From Methanosaeta sp. PtaU1.Bin112 (lineage in GTDB: Archaea; Halobacteriota; Methanosarcinia; Methanotrichales; Methanotrichaceae), in NCBI GenBank assembly GCA_002067705.1, contig MVRL01000091.1:1-43961 (forward strand): a DNA stretch of 43,961 nt, read 5' to 3'. The notes below the pieces were generated by a model. The model had not been told where the DNA came from. It saw only the letters and a list, made by a program, of their open reading frames with translations, and ran no database searches. The position numbers were made by a program, and so were the translations under genes. This document shows positions 15,993 through 24,889 of this stretch, piece by piece (within the stretch, counting starts at the first letter, position 1; each line of letters starts with the position of its first letter).

Positions 15993-17036
15993 CTAAGCCA
16001 CCTCCTTTATCTTGCTCAAGACCGATTCCATCCCTATCAAATTGCCTCCGTAACGGCTGACCAGCCCTACCGGCTTGCAGCCGGTGGCAAGGCGAATGTC
16101 CTCTCGCATCTGTCCGTCGCTCATCTCCACGGAGATGAACTTGCAGCCGCGCTCGGCCAGGGCCCTCAGTGCATTCACCGGGAAGGGGAAGAGCGCAATG
16201 GGCCGGAAGAGGCCTGCTTTGATGCCCGCCTTTCGAGCTGCATCCACTGCGGACCTTGCAATCCTGCTGCTGATGCCATAGGAGACGAGAACCACACTGG
16301 CATCCTCCAGCCGGTAACCCTCCCACGCCACCTCGTTCTTTCTTATGCGCTCGTACTTCTCCTGTAGCTTGTAGTTGTGCCTTTCCATCTCATCGAAGTT
16401 GAGTTCTATTGAGGTTATCAGGTTGCCTCTTGTCTCGGCGCTGCCGGCCACCGCCCATGTGGGGTCAATGACGGGCACGAACGCATCTTTCGGATACTCC
16501 AGAGGCTCGACCATGTGTCCCAGCACACCGTCTGCCAGAATCACTACAGGGTTTCTGTACTTAAATGCCAGATCGAAACCCTTGCGGGTCAGATCGCACA
16601 TCTCCTGGACGCTGGCCGGCGCCAGAACGATGTTATGATAGCAACCATGCCCGCCCCCCTTGCAGGCCTGGTTGTAGTCCGATTGCTCCGGACCGATGTT
16701 ACCCAGTCCAGGCCCGGCTCGACAGATATCTACGATAACGCAGGGAAGCTCTGCACCGGCGATATAGGTTATCCCTTCCTGCTTCAGGCTCATGCCAGGG
16801 CCGGAAGAGGCCGCCAGCACGCGGTGCCCTGCGCCTGCCGCCCCATAGACCATGTTTATTGCCGCTTCTTCAGATTCAGCCTGCACGAACTTGCGGTTCA
16901 CTTTGGGAAAATAGCGAGATGCCTCATGCAATATCTCGCTGGCGGGAGTAATTGGATAGCCGAAGAAGCAATCACATCCCGCGTAAAGAGCACCCACAAT
17001 CACAGCTTTGTTTCCATCAATTAACTGAGATGCCAT
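15993..17036 (-). CDS. vorB: VOR-type 2-oxoacid:ferredoxin oxidoreductase, alpha subunit
   Basis: The start at 17034-17036 ([17 protein letters not shown]) sits four bases after the stop of the synthetase gene, with AAGGAA before it. The longer upstream frame overlaps that gene and is rejected. The 347-residue product has [41 protein letters not shown] and the [14 protein letters not shown] block of the alpha subunit. This subunit forms the pyrimidine side of the thiamine site and part of the CoA site. Length and motifs fit the 2-ketoisovalerate (VorB) branch better than the pyruvate branch. Substrate preference is not provable from sequence. Confidence 0.85.
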   Translation of the reverse strand: MASQLIDGNKAVIVGALYAGCDCFFGYPITPASEILHEASRYFPKVNRKFVQAESEEAAINMVYGAAGAGHRVLAASSGPGMSLKQEGITYIAGAELPCVIVDICRAGPGLGNIGPEQSDYNQACKGGGHGCYHNIVLAPASVQEMCDLTRKGFDLAFKYRNPVVILADGVLGHMVEPLEYPKDAFVPVIDPTWAVAGSAETRGNLITSIELNFDEMERHNYKLQEKYERIRKNEVAWEGYRLEDASVVLVSYGISSRIARSAVDAARKAGIKAGLFRPIALFPFPVNALRALAERGCKFISVEMSDGQMREDIRLATGCKPVGLVSRYGGNLIGMESVLSKIKEVA

Positions 17037-17040
17037 TTCC

Positions 17041-18942
17041 TTAGTTCTCCTCTGCTTTCTTCTCTTTCTGAGGCACATGAACCTCAATGGCCAGCGGCTC
17101 AGGACAGGTGTAATAGCATGCTCCGCAGCCAATGCAGCCGTCACCGGCATAGACAACATAATGATAGCCTCGAGCATTCAGCTCATGGCCCATCTTCAAT
17201 ACATTCGCGGGACACGCCTCAATGCACCGCTCACATGCCTTGCATTCCAATGTATTGATTACAGGGTAGGGCTTATCTTTGTCCCTGATCTCCACCCTCC
17301 GGATCTTCCCGCTTATGGTCTTGGGCAGCTCAGAAACGAACTCGATGATCCTCGGATACTTGTAGGGCGCAGTGACCTTCTTTACATGGTCCTGCAACTC
17401 TTTTTTCAGCTCTTCGGATGCGGTGAATCCCTTAGCTAGGACGACAGTTGCCTTAACCACCTGTCCTCTAATGGCGTCAGGAACACCGGTAATGGCCACT
17501 TCCATCACGGATGGGTGAGACATGAGGGCGCTTTCCACCTCAAACGGCCCCACGCGGTAGCCGGAACTCTTGATCATATCATCCGTCCGGCCTATGAACC
17601 AGAAGTATCCGTCCTCATCCCGCCAGGCGGTGTCTCCCGTATGATAGTAATCATCATGCCATGTGCTCTTTGTCTTATCGGGATCGGAATGGTAGTCGGT
17701 GAAAAGGCCGACGGGCTTTCCTTTGTCCGTCTTGATCACAATCTCGCCCTCTTCACCCACCTCGCATATCTTATCGTTCTTGCCCACCAGCACAATATCA
17801 AATCCGGGTGCCGGCTTTCCCATAGAACCGGGCTTGGGATTCATCCAGGGATAATTGGCGATGCAGACCACAGTCTCAGTCTGCCCGAATCCTTCCATGA
17901 GCCGCAGGCCGGTGGCCTTGAGCAAGCTCTCGTAAACCGAAGGATTTAGAGGCTCTCCTGCCGTCACTGCGTACTTCAGCTTGGAGAAGTCATATCTGGA
18001 CATATCGCTCTTGATCATGAACCTGAAGATAGTCGGCGGAGCGCAGAAGGTCGTGACCCCGTATTTGCCCATCTCGTCCATCATCTTTCCGGCATCGAAT
18101 CGATCGTAATCGTAGACAAAGACCGCCGATCCAGCCAGCCACTGGCCATAGATCTTGCCCCAGGCGCATTTTGCCCATCCTGTATCGGCAACGGTGTAAT
18201 GAAGTCCGTCATCCTCCACATTTTGCCAGTACTTGGCAGTGAGAATGTGGCCCAGAGGGTAAATCTGATCATGTTTAACCATCTTCGGATATCCCGTTGT
18301 TCCCGAGGTAAAATACCCGAGGAGGATATCCTCATTTCTTGTCGCCTGATCTCCAGTGGGACGGACGAAATCAGACGATGCCATCTCCAGCTCTTTATTG
18401 AAATTTATCCAGCCATCCCGCGTCAGGTCAGCATTGCCTGCAAGGGCTTTAACCAGGGGAACATTGCCCAGACTCTTGTGGGCCTCATCGAACTCGCCTG
18501 GAACCCCGTTCTCAGCTATGCAGACGATCATCTTCAGATCGCCCTTCTTGATTCGATAGACGAAGTCTTTGGCCTTTAGCATGTGCGTAGAGGGTATAGA
18601 GATGGCACCGATCTTGTTCAGGCCCACCATGCAGACCCAGAATTCCCAGCGGCTCTTGAGGGTGAGCATGACGGTATCCCCTTTTTTCAGTCCGCATTTG
18701 GAAAAGATATTGGCAGCCTTGTCGCTAAGGACCTTCAGATCTTTGAAGGTGATGATCAACTCATCACCATGATCATTGCACCAGACCAAGGCAAGCTTAT
18801 CTGGATATTCTGCCGCATAGGCATCAACTACATCGTAGGCAAAATTGAAGTTCTCGGGAACCAGGATCTTGAAGTTTCCCTTAAAATCCTCATATGACTC
18901 GTAATCTACCCGAGAGACGAACCTAGGCAATAATGACGTCAT
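17041..18942 (-). CDS. AMP-forming acyl-CoA synthetase with C-terminal two-cluster ferredoxin domain
   Basis: The 633-residue protein has GAGGA eight bases before the ATG. Residues 1-555 are an acyl/aryl-CoA synthetase of the medium-chain (MACS) type: [14 protein letters not shown] (about 211), [27 protein letters not shown] and the catalytic-lysine motif [10 protein letters not shown]. From about 563 a dicluster ferredoxin domain follows, with [12 protein letters not shown] and [12 protein letters not shown]. It is equivalent to the separate VorC subunit of other methanogens. The protein would ligate a carboxylic acid to CoA and carry electrons for the VorAB catalytic pair encoded next. Fusing the two jobs in one chain is unusual and ties acid activation to the oxidoreductase. 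No signal peptide; cytoplasmic. Confidence 0.88.
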   Translation of the reverse strand: MTSLLPRFVSRVDYESYEDFKGNFKILVPENFNFAYDVVDAYAAEYPDKLALVWCNDHGDELIITFKDLKVLSDKAANIFSKCGLKKGDTVMLTLKSRWEFWVCMVGLNKIGAISIPSTHMLKAKDFVYRIKKGDLKMIVCIAENGVPGEFDEAHKSLGNVPLVKALAGNADLTRDGWINFNKELEMASSDFVRPTGDQATRNEDILLGYFTSGTTGYPKMVKHDQIYPLGHILTAKYWQNVEDDGLHYTVADTGWAKCAWGKIYGQWLAGSAVFVYDYDRFDAGKMMDEMGKYGVTTFCAPPTIFRFMIKSDMSRYDFSKLKYAVTAGEPLNPSVYESLLKATGLRLMEGFGQTETVVCIANYPWMNPKPGSMGKPAPGFDIVLVGKNDKICEVGEEGEIVIKTDKGKPVGLFTDYHSDPDKTKSTWHDDYYHTGDTAWRDEDGYFWFIGRTDDMIKSSGYRVGPFEVESALMSHPSVMEVAITGVPDAIRGQVVKATVVLAKGFTASEELKKELQDHVKKVTAPYKYPRIIEFVSELPKTISGKIRRVEIRDKDKPYPVINTLECKACERCIEACPANVLKMGHELNARGYHYVVYAGDGCIGCGACYYTCPEPLAIEVHVPQKEKKAEEN

Positions 18943-18961
18943 TTTTGTTCCTCATTCAAAT

Positions 18962-19510
18962 CTACATGACCACAGCCAGAAGCTTCACTGGCTTGTCATT
19001 TAAGGCTTGCATATAATGATTATAAGACGAATCGAAGAAGATGGAGTCCCCTGGGTTTAACACTACATCATTATCATGAATAGTGATCTTCAGAGTACCC
19101 TCAAGCACATATTCAAACTCCTGACCAGGATGACTGTAGAATGAAGGGCTGTCTTTCCTGGGATCGATGGTAACGATAAACGGCTCGGCTTTCTTATGAG
19201 CGAACTTTCTTGCCAGGCTCTGGTAGTGATACTGCGCTCTGCGTTCCACCTCTACCGCTTCGCCATTTCGAGTAATAGTGAAGATGCTCATCTTGGACTC
19301 TTCGCCGGTGAGAAGCAGGCCTGTATCTACGTTGAGTTTTCGCGCCATGCCGATGAGAATGCTGGCAGGAATGTCCAGCGTTCCATCTTCATAGCATTTG
19401 TATGTCTCCACAGGCACATTGAGGTGCTCTGCCATTTCCTCAGACGATACCCCATTCAGTTCCCTCAGCTCACGAAGACGTGAACCTATCTCATCAAGCC
19501 TCTCCTTCAT
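18962..19510 (-). CDS. HTH-cupin transcriptional regulator of the VOR/acyl-CoA synthetase operon
   Basis: The ATG at 19508-19510 ([13 protein letters not shown]) has GAGGAG at a spacing of six. Nearer and upstream Met codons lack one. The 182-residue product has an XRE-type helix-turn-helix (about 8-62, with [16 protein letters not shown]) and a C-terminal cupin (about 110-182, with [17 protein letters not shown] and [18 protein letters not shown]). Members of this class bind a small carboxylate or CoA-related ligand in the cupin and control the neighbouring operon. It leads the operon with 19 bases to the synthetase gene, so autoregulation is likely. Confidence 0.82.
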   Translation of the reverse strand: MKERLDEIGSRLRELRELNGVSSEEMAEHLNVPVETYKCYEDGTLDIPASILIGMARKLNVDTGLLLTGEESKMSIFTITRNGEAVEVERRAQYHYQSLARKFAHKKAEPFIVTIDPRKDSPSFYSHPGQEFEYVLEGTLKITIHDNDVVLNPGDSIFFDSSYNHYMQALNDKPVKLLAVVM

Positions 19511-19544
19511 ACTCATCTCCTCAGCGCATTGTGACTGCCCCATA

Positions 19545-19556
19545 TGCATATTTTAA
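19545..19556 (-). promoter_or_regulatory. TATA-like promoter of the regulator-VOR operon
   Basis: The minus strand reads TTAAAATATGCATATG about 35 bases before the ATG at 19510. This gives a leader of around 15 bases that still contains the ribosome site. Confidence 0.45.
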
Positions 19557-19888
19557 TCTATCTAATCATGAGCAATTTCTTGGGAGGCAAATCTCAGATC
19601 AAATATCAACGGGAAAGGCATGCAAAGAGTTATCACTGGGAAAAAAATGAAAGTGCATAGGTCAAGAGGCTCATGCACGAATACGCGAACAATATGCGGT
19701 AGGATCATTCAAGGATTTTAGATAAAATATATATAGAACATAATACATATGAATGCTTCCAAGAATGTATTTATAGAATGATATATCCCTCATCGGTAAA
19801 GCGCAAGTGAAACGTCGGCAGCGTACCCATGCCGCAGGCCGTAGGGAATTATTTTAAAATAAATTACTGCAAATAATATTATCAGTCA
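19550..19888. other. intergenic region, possible small RNA
   Basis: There is no ORF of note. Around 19726-19733 lies AATATATATAG, and about 60-130 bases further on there is a more GC-rich patch (19795-19850) containing CGGCAGCGTACCCATGCCG, which can fold into a small hairpin, followed by an AT-rich end. A promoter followed by an isolated GC-rich island in an AT-rich gap is typical of a non-coding RNA, but I recognise no family. Confidence 0.3.
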
Positions 19889-20254
19889 TCATGAGGTCCA
19901 GTCATCCTCATCAAGCCAGTTTTGAGCTTTTTTCTTTGTGCCGATCGCGGTTTTTTTGGCAGAGGATTCGGTAATATTGCGCGACGCTGATCTATAGCCG
20001 GAATTTCCGCGCATGAGATTGTAAGCAATCTCCGGATCAATGCCATGTTTATTTAGATACTCCTCGCGAGAGAGATGCTCTCCCAATCCGGATATATATA
20101 TCGCCTCGCCTATAACAGGAGTAATTTTTCCTGCAGGCAAAATCCACTCGAAGCCCTGAGGAAGTGTGCATTTGAGCCAATCGCCATCGCTTTTTAGATC
20201 CGCTTCCGTCGCAACATTCAGGGCGCCGCAGTTATTGCAGATGAACTTCTTCAT
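19889..20254 (-). CDS. conserved hypothetical protein with N-terminal CxxC knuckle
   Basis: The start ATG at 20252-20254 follows AGGTGA by five bases. A GTG nine bases upstream overlaps that site and is rejected. The 121-residue product begins MKKFICNNCGALNV, a single CxxC that could bind zinc or form a redox pair. A beta-rich middle follows, then HGIDPEIAYNLMRG and a lysine/serine-rich tail with a DEDDW end. Only one CxxC is present, so a complete zinc ribbon would need a partner. No family identified. Confidence 0.6.
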   Translation of the reverse strand: MKKFICNNCGALNVATEADLKSDGDWLKCTLPQGFEWILPAGKITPVIGEAIYISGLGEHLSREEYLNKHGIDPEIAYNLMRGNSGYRSASRNITESSAKKTAIGTKKKAQNWLDEDDWTS

Positions 20255-20485
20255 ACCACTCACCTTCAGTCAGCTCTATTGTCCATAACAGTATATATAA
20301 TTTACTTAACAAATGTTTTAATCACAGCTCCATCATTTTTTATATAGGAATAACGAATATATTATTATAATGGGACAAAATCCAGAGACTTGGCAAAGGC
20401 TTCAATTTATTGCCATACATTCGCTATTACTGCAAGCCAAACACTATTTTTTAGGGGGCGAAGGAAGTCCAGATGGGTGTTGCAG

Positions 20486-20748
20486 ATGATATCAAGAAAT
20501 CTATTGATTGCGTCATTGGCGCTGTCTTGCCTTCTGATGCACGTTTGCGCTCTTGCAGAGACCTCGGAGCAGGATGATCAAGACAAAGTGGATCTAATGA
20601 ATAGCAGTCTATTGCACATCTGATACCGGTGCAGCATTTGCCGTGGAGACACTGAGAGTCTATGCAGATCGCGAAGCATTTATTCTTTCGGGCGGAATTG
20701 ATGCCTGGCAGACAGCGGAAATGCCTGTTGTCAGCAAGAGCGAATCTT
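20486..20748 (+). pseudogene. broken secreted rhodanese-like gene
   Basis: An ATG at 20486 starts a signal peptide (SRNLLIASLALSCLLMHVCA) and then ETSEQDDQDKVDL, stopping at 20623. In a different frame across the same point the sequence reads YCTSDTGAAFAVETLR, then AFILSGGIDAWQTAEMPVV. That is the active-site cysteine loop and GGI.AW signature of a rhodanese C-terminus. The N-terminal two-thirds of a rhodanese domain is missing, and the loop has Asp/Thr where CxxGxR is usual. I read this as an internally deleted, frameshifted gene for a secreted sulfurtransferase. Confidence 0.6.
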
Positions 20749-20814
20749 TGCATAACTCAATAAATTTTTTATCGATCGTAAAAGTTATAAACTTTAAAAA
20801 ATATCTCTTTATGT

Positions 20815-22053
20815 ATGAAGGACTTTGCTGGTTCGAGCGTAACCTATTACGGTCTGGCTCGCGAAAAATTAATAAATAAATATCCCTGGCTGGTAAACGT
20901 TCTTATCATATTGGCGTTGGTCTGCATGACCGGTCTGGCCATATATCTCATATCCGATCTCGTTTCTTTTGCATCTGATTCGGATTTCAAGGGTGCTAGC
21001 ATCGGACCTGATCACAATGGTCCGGAAAACGACATCCCAAATACGGGAAACGATACGAATGAGCGTGGAAATATCGGCACGAATTCCTCCCTAAAGACAA
21101 GCCTTCAAAGCAAGGAACAGAGTCCATCCAACCTGTCGAAGATAAATTCGTCGCTGAAGTCCGGTCAGGCCGGAACAGGAGTCATTGCCACAGGCAAATC
21201 GCCTGGCAGCAGCTCGCAAAGTTCGGTTAATAAAAAGAGCGGCAATCCCTCTACTTCAAGACGCAGCTCATCATCGTCTTCATCTTCCAAATCATCATCT
21301 GCAAATTCTGCAAAAATTAGCGAAGAAAAGAACAACCAGACCAATGAGACAATAGGTGTGCCACTGCCTGCCACAGAGACAGCGACAGAGTCATTGACTG
21401 CCAATGAGACTGCTGCAGCGCAGCTGCCTGCCACAGAGACAGCGACAGCGTCATTGACTGCCAATGAGACTGCTGAAGCGCAGCTGACTGCCACAGAGAC
21501 AGCGACAGAGTCATTGACTGCCAATGAGACTGCTGCAGCGCAGCTGACTGCCACAGAGACGGTGACAGAGTCATTGACTGCCAATGAGACTGCTGCAGCG
21601 CAGCTGACTGATCAATCAATAGGCGGTACTCAAGGAGCTGAGGTCACGCCCGCTACGGCCTTTTCATCCTTGCCATCTGATGCCATTAGCAGTCTGACCG
21701 GTCCCGCAAGAGATAACCCGGCAAAAGAGCCTGTATCAATGATTCAGTTCAAGACAGAAGCGACACTCAGTCCTGAATCTGAGAAAGAGGCCAGTTCGGG
21801 TAGCGGTGCAAGTACCGATGAGGCATCTGTCTCAGATAATGCCGACAAAGCGAAAAGCTCGAAAGCTGCAACGAAAAATCTCAAGTTTAAGACTGATAAT
21901 GCTAAGAGCACCACCGCAAAGAAGAGCAAAGTGACCGCCTCAAGCCAAGCCGCAAAGGTAAAGGAAGCCAAGGAGAAGATGAAAGCCAAAAAAGATAGCA
22001 TTGAGGAGAATATGAAGAAGAAAGCAGCCCAAATGCGAAGCAAAGCAAAATGA
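20815..22053 (+). CDS. membrane-anchored low-complexity repeat protein
   Basis: The 412-residue product has one membrane helix at about 26-50 (LVNVLIILALVCMTGLAIYL). A long Ser/Thr/Asn-rich region then runs to about residue 180. Four 20-residue repeats (ATETATESLTANETAAAQLT type) at about 183-262 and a Lys/Ala-rich helical C-terminus (from about 355) complete it. Many N-x-T/S sequons suggest a heavily glycosylated extracellular stalk. The basic tail might bind nucleic acid or acidic polymer. No ribosome site precedes the ATG; a short-leader transcript is possible. No catalytic domain recognised. Confidence 0.65.
   Translation: MKDFAGSSVTYYGLAREKLINKYPWLVNVLIILALVCMTGLAIYLISDLVSFASDSDFKGASIGPDHNGPENDIPNTGNDTNERGNIGTNSSLKTSLQSKEQSPSNLSKINSSLKSGQAGTGVIATGKSPGSSSQSSVNKKSGNPSTSRRSSSSSSSSKSSSANSAKISEEKNNQTNETIGVPLPATETATESLTANETAAAQLPATETATASLTANETAEAQLTATETATESLTANETAAAQLTATETVTESLTANETAAAQLTDQSIGGTQGAEVTPATAFSSLPSDAISSLTGPARDNPAKEPVSMIQFKTEATLSPESEKEASSGSGASTDEASVSDNADKAKSSKAATKNLKFKTDNAKSTTAKKSKVTASSQAAKVKEAKEKMKAKKDSIEENMKKKAAQMRSKAK
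21361..21600. repeat. four 60-bp tandem coding repeats
   Basis: The units 21361-21420, 21421-21480, 21481-21540 and 21541-21600 differ at only a few positions. Each encodes 20 residues of the Thr/Ala/Glu-rich stalk. In-frame unit length means copy number can change without breaking the gene. Confidence 0.9.
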
Positions 22054-22094
22054 GATCGGCCTCTGGAAGGCAGGCCGGCAAGTCCTTCATATTT

Positions 22095-22568
22095 CTAAGT
22101 CTGTTGAGATGAGATCCTCATGATGCATCCATCATCAGTATGCTCTACTTCCAGCTTCATCTTCAGATCGGAGAAGACCTTCTGCCAGTGGCTTTCCACA
22201 CAGGTCTTGCAGTGTTCCTTGGCGATCAAGCTGGCCCCAACGCGGGCAAAGGATTTTGCGCCCTCCATCAACCCGCAACGATGCCGTTTGATCTCCACAA
22301 CGCCTTCACCCACCGCCACCTCCACCACGCTTCCGAAGAGATTCTTGTCGTTGGTCGCTATGGCCACGGCCACATCTTCGGGCTTTTCCAGGCCGAGCTG
22401 CTTGAATGTGGCCGCTACCTGGTGAGCGCCGATTCCCTGAAACTCGCGCAGACCTTTCTTGCCTAGCTTGCGAGCTACATAGCCGCTGCTGCCATAGAAG
22501 CTGCCCATCCACATGGCCACTACACGCTGCTGGATCTGTTCCAGGGGGATATCAGGGACGTCTGTCAT
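22095..22568 (-). CDS. conserved hypothetical protein with clustered cysteines
   Basis: The 157-residue protein has an amphipathic N-terminus, a central GVVEIKRHRCGLMEGAKSF and CKTCVESHWQKVFSDL near the end. The Cys-His-Cys pattern could hold a metal. It vaguely resembles the small alpha/beta proteins grouped with L-2-amino-thiazoline-4-carboxylate hydrolase/DUF6125, but I am not certain. AAGGAG abuts the ATG with no spacing, so initiation may be atypical. It lies 25 bases beyond the stop of the TOPRIM-like gene, in the same direction. Confidence 0.55.
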   Translation of the reverse strand: MTDVPDIPLEQIQQRVVAMWMGSFYGSSGYVARKLGKKGLREFQGIGAHQVAATFKQLGLEKPEDVAVAIATNDKNLFGSVVEVAVGEGVVEIKRHRCGLMEGAKSFARVGASLIAKEHCKTCVESHWQKVFSDLKMKLEVEHTDDGCIMRISSQQT

Positions 22569-22593
22569 CTCCTTTTGGCTATGCGGAAGTGCA

Positions 22594-23448
22594 TTATAAT
22601 ACTTTGCGTCCCAATTGCCGACCGGCTTTCTGATGCATTAGAATCTCATCGAGAAAGCAAGCTATTCCGCCGGGGTAATAAACCTCCAGTGCGTCGATCT
22701 CTCCTATATTCTTGGGGTCAAGAGAAAATGGCGCAAGGTATTTTTTAAATTCGTCTTTATTCTCTTTTGCCTTGGGTGCTCGGATCATAGGAATCTTCAG
22801 CTGCTGGATCTGCTCAGGCAATAGAGCAATTCTTTGGACATCGACCTTTAAACTGCTCGCCTCTGGCCGGTATCTTTCGATATCCTTTGCCAGCTCTTGA
22901 GAGAAAAACGCCTCTCTTTGGCTCAGATCAGACAGGCAGAGAATAGTGGTAGGTGAATTATGGCGTCGGAACAAGTCCGCGATTGTATCCTGAGACGGCC
23001 TGCCCTGGACCAAGACCAGAACGATCCCATGCCTCTCGCATACTGAGTACAACAGAGGACCGGCTGCAGATTTGCTCAGCCAGACTTCTATATGCGGCAG
23101 GTCGCAGTTGCCTGATTCCAAAAAGAATTTATGCGGAAAGATTGTATGCTCTCCAGGCATCTCCTCAAGAATGGAATCAGCAGGAATAAACCCCAATGAT
23201 CTTGCTTTTTTCGTCCATTTGGCCAGCTTTTCTCCATCATTCTCGTGATAAGGCCTCGTGATTCTAATCTCGCCTACAAATCCTCCACAGATAGGATAAT
23301 CGGATACTGTCCTTTGCAGCGCATAATAGAAGAGGCCGCGCAGAGTGGTCCTTGATCTTCCCATCTCCTTGACAAAATCTTGATAGACCTTTGCAACCCA
23401 TTTGGACTTGGTACGATCCGTTTCCGTATATGAAGATGCTTGCATCAT
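22594..23448 (-). CDS. TOPRIM-like (topoisomerase VI A/Spo11-related) protein with degenerate active site
   Basis: The 284-residue product follows the layout of stand-alone topoisomerase VI A-like proteins of phages and plasmids. An N-terminal winged helix (SRTTLRGLFYYALQRTV) is followed by WTKKARSLGFIPADSI, a TOPRIM-like core from about 120 (HIEVWLSKSAAGPLL, VLVLVQGRPSQDT) and a C-terminal EQIQQLKIP...GEIDALEVYYP block. In active members I expect a glutamate in 'WVEK' and a D-x-D in the 'GDHDPSG' strand. Here they read WLSK and LSDLSQREA, so metal-dependent strand chemistry is doubtful. No ribosome site is visible. It probably shares a transcript with the gene at 22095. Confidence 0.55.
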   Translation of the reverse strand: MMQASSYTETDRTKSKWVAKVYQDFVKEMGRSRTTLRGLFYYALQRTVSDYPICGGFVGEIRITRPYHENDGEKLAKWTKKARSLGFIPADSILEEMPGEHTIFPHKFFLESGNCDLPHIEVWLSKSAAGPLLYSVCERHGIVLVLVQGRPSQDTIADLFRRHNSPTTILCLSDLSQREAFFSQELAKDIERYRPEASSLKVDVQRIALLPEQIQQLKIPMIRAPKAKENKDEFKKYLAPFSLDPKNIGEIDALEVYYPGGIACFLDEILMHQKAGRQLGRKVL

Positions 23449-23559
23449 AACAATGCGATCCCATAAGTTCCAATCGAGATTTGAGCGGATATTCTACGGA
23501 TGCCAGATATTTATGGCAGAGCGTTTCAAAAAGTATACTATGAAAGAAAATTATGAAGA

Positions 23560-23586
23560 GAGACCCCAGGTATATCCTGGAGTCTC
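23560..23586. repeat. 11-bp stem hairpin, possible terminator
   Basis: GAGACCCCAGG, a TATAT loop, then CCTGGAGTCTC form a stem with one mismatch. It is about 90 bases beyond the stop of the minus-strand lipoprotein gene and 110 bases before the TOPRIM-like gene. Termination or an RNA structure are both possible. Confidence 0.4.
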
Positions 23587-23676
23587 AGGGCGGTATAGTC
23601 AGCCCACCGGACGCGACATGACTTTATGCGTAGTTGCAGGCCACGCCCTTCAGGACGCGATAGTTGACTGCTACCC

Positions 23677-24048
23677 TTACATCACCTCGATCAAGACGCT
23701 TCCCTGAGCAGAAACCCCAGACGCATCAGTGACCTTTAAAATGATCACATGGCCGCCTTTGCTCAGCCGGGAAGGGTTCTGGTTGAATTTTCGGCTTTTG
23801 GAGAGCTCTCCATCGATGCTGGAGGTCCAGCGGTAGGAAAGAGGCTCCTTCCCGCTCGCCACGGCATCAAAGCTTACATCTCTATTTCCTTGCAAGATCT
23901 CTCCTGCCTTGGGCGAAGTTATGGTTACAGTCGGCACCTTATCGCTATTATCCATGTTGCTATCGCCATTGGCAGTGCCACCCTTTTGCTCCAGGCACCC
24001 CGCGCCGAAGAGCAAAAGGCACATTGCGATCAAAACGATCCATCTCAT
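23677..24048 (-). CDS. lipoprotein with an Ig/PKD-like domain
   Basis: I start at ATG 24046-24048 (MRWIVLIAMCLLLFGAGC), which gives a complete lipoprotein signal with lipobox FGAGC. The longer frame upstream lacks signals. The 123-residue product continues with a short Gly/Asn/Asp linker and then a beta-sandwich domain from about residue 45: VPTVTITSPKAGEILQG, LSYRWTSSIDGE and VIILKVTDASGVSAQGSV. The pattern is that of PKD/Ig-like adhesion domains. The membrane-anchored protein would face outward. AATATATTC lies about 35 bases upstream, so the transcript has a short leader. Confidence 0.65.
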   Translation of the reverse strand: MRWIVLIAMCLLLFGAGCLEQKGGTANGDSNMDNSDKVPTVTITSPKAGEILQGNRDVSFDAVASGKEPLSYRWTSSIDGELSKSRKFNQNPSRLSKGGHVIILKVTDASGVSAQGSVLIEVM

Positions 24049-24206
24049 GGATGGGTTTGAGATTCTACACGAATATATTGTTTGTTGCGACAGAAACGCA
24101 ATATTTAAAAAAGCAAAGCTAGATATCCTCAAAATCCTCAACCGCGCCCTTCCAGCTCTGGGCAAGAAAGGCGCCGGTGATCGCCATTGAACTTGAGGTA
24201 TTTGGT

Positions 24207-24842
24207 TTAAGATGGAGCAGCGGTCGCTTCAGGTGCAGGAGCAGGTGCTACCGCTCCTATGGCTGGCTCGGCCTTTATCTCAGTCTTGCGCACTTCCACG
24301 CGCCTGAGGGGATAGATAGTCTTGGCCTCTTTGTAGATATCCAGAGAGATCTTGCCACCCACAGCTTCCTGGATCAACTGATTTAGGTCCAGACTCTTTG
24401 ACCTCTCTAAGACTACCTTCTTGGAGAGCTCTCGGATGCATTTGACCTGATTGGCCCGCGCCCTCTTCACTGTAAAGCAGCTGGGCTTGACCCGGACATG
24501 GTAGCCATCCGTGGTGATTACGTCCACAATAGAGTCTATTCTGGAGGTCCTTCTCTTGACCAGAGAACGCACATAATCGGTGGTCATCTCGTGACCCAGG
24601 AACTTTGTATATGCCGAATCACCAGCCACGCGATCTACCTTGAACTTGAGTTTGGTGTTCTGTTTGGAGAAGTTGTTGGTAAGGTCCCCTAGAGTGGTCT
24701 CCACGATCCTGCCCACAATCCTCTCCGGGTCGTTGGCTATCGTTTCGCCAAAGGGAACTCTGCCGAATATCTCCGGACTTACAACCTTATACCATTGCTT
24801 GGCCTTTCTGCTCTCAGCCTTTCTTTGTGATCTTCTTGCCAA
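24207..24842 (-). CDS. rps3ae: 30S ribosomal protein eS1 (S3Ae)
   Basis: The 211-residue protein shows the archaeal/eukaryotic eS1 sequence: KAKQWYKVVSPEIFG, IVGRIVETTLGDL, HEMTTDYVRSLVKRRTSRID and YPLRRVEVRKTE. It binds the 30S platform near the mRNA exit site. The start is a TTG at 24842 (read as Met), with GGAGG seven bases upstream. The nearby ATG is in another frame and stops quickly. The C-terminus has an Ala/Pro extension (VAPAPAPEATAAPS). TATA-like GTATTTAAAC at 24891-24900 could drive it. Confidence 0.95.
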   Translation of the reverse strand: MARRSQRKAESRKAKQWYKVVSPEIFGRVPFGETIANDPERIVGRIVETTLGDLTNNFSKQNTKLKFKVDRVAGDSAYTKFLGHEMTTDYVRSLVKRRTSRIDSIVDVITTDGYHVRVKPSCFTVKRARANQVKCIRELSKKVVLERSKSLDLNQLIQEAVGGKISLDIYKEAKTIYPLRRVEVRKTEIKAEPAIGAVAPAPAPEATAAPS

Positions 24843-24889
24843 TAAACATCCTCCGAGGTAATATCAATCCGAAGTCCGTTCAAGCTCAC

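Noticed and set aside
15991-16326. Extended N-terminus for the vorA frame
   Set aside because: The extra 111 codons overlap vorB in another frame, and the ATG at 15990 has a good ribosome site and matches the family start.
17037-17177. Extended N-terminus for vorB
   Set aside because: It overlaps the ferredoxin-coding end of the synthetase gene and does not resemble any alpha subunit.
21361-21600. CRISPR array
   Set aside because: The repeats abut without unique spacers and encode protein in frame. No other region of the window shows spaced repeats.
21165-21619. Two minus-strand frames with regular repeats
   Set aside because: They are mirror images of the 60-bp coding repeats of the plus-strand stalk protein.
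23402-23707. Plus-strand frame between the TOPRIM-like and lipoprotein genes
   Set aside because: It starts inside one antisense gene and ends inside the other, lacks a start signal, and its middle contains the hairpin at 23560-23586.
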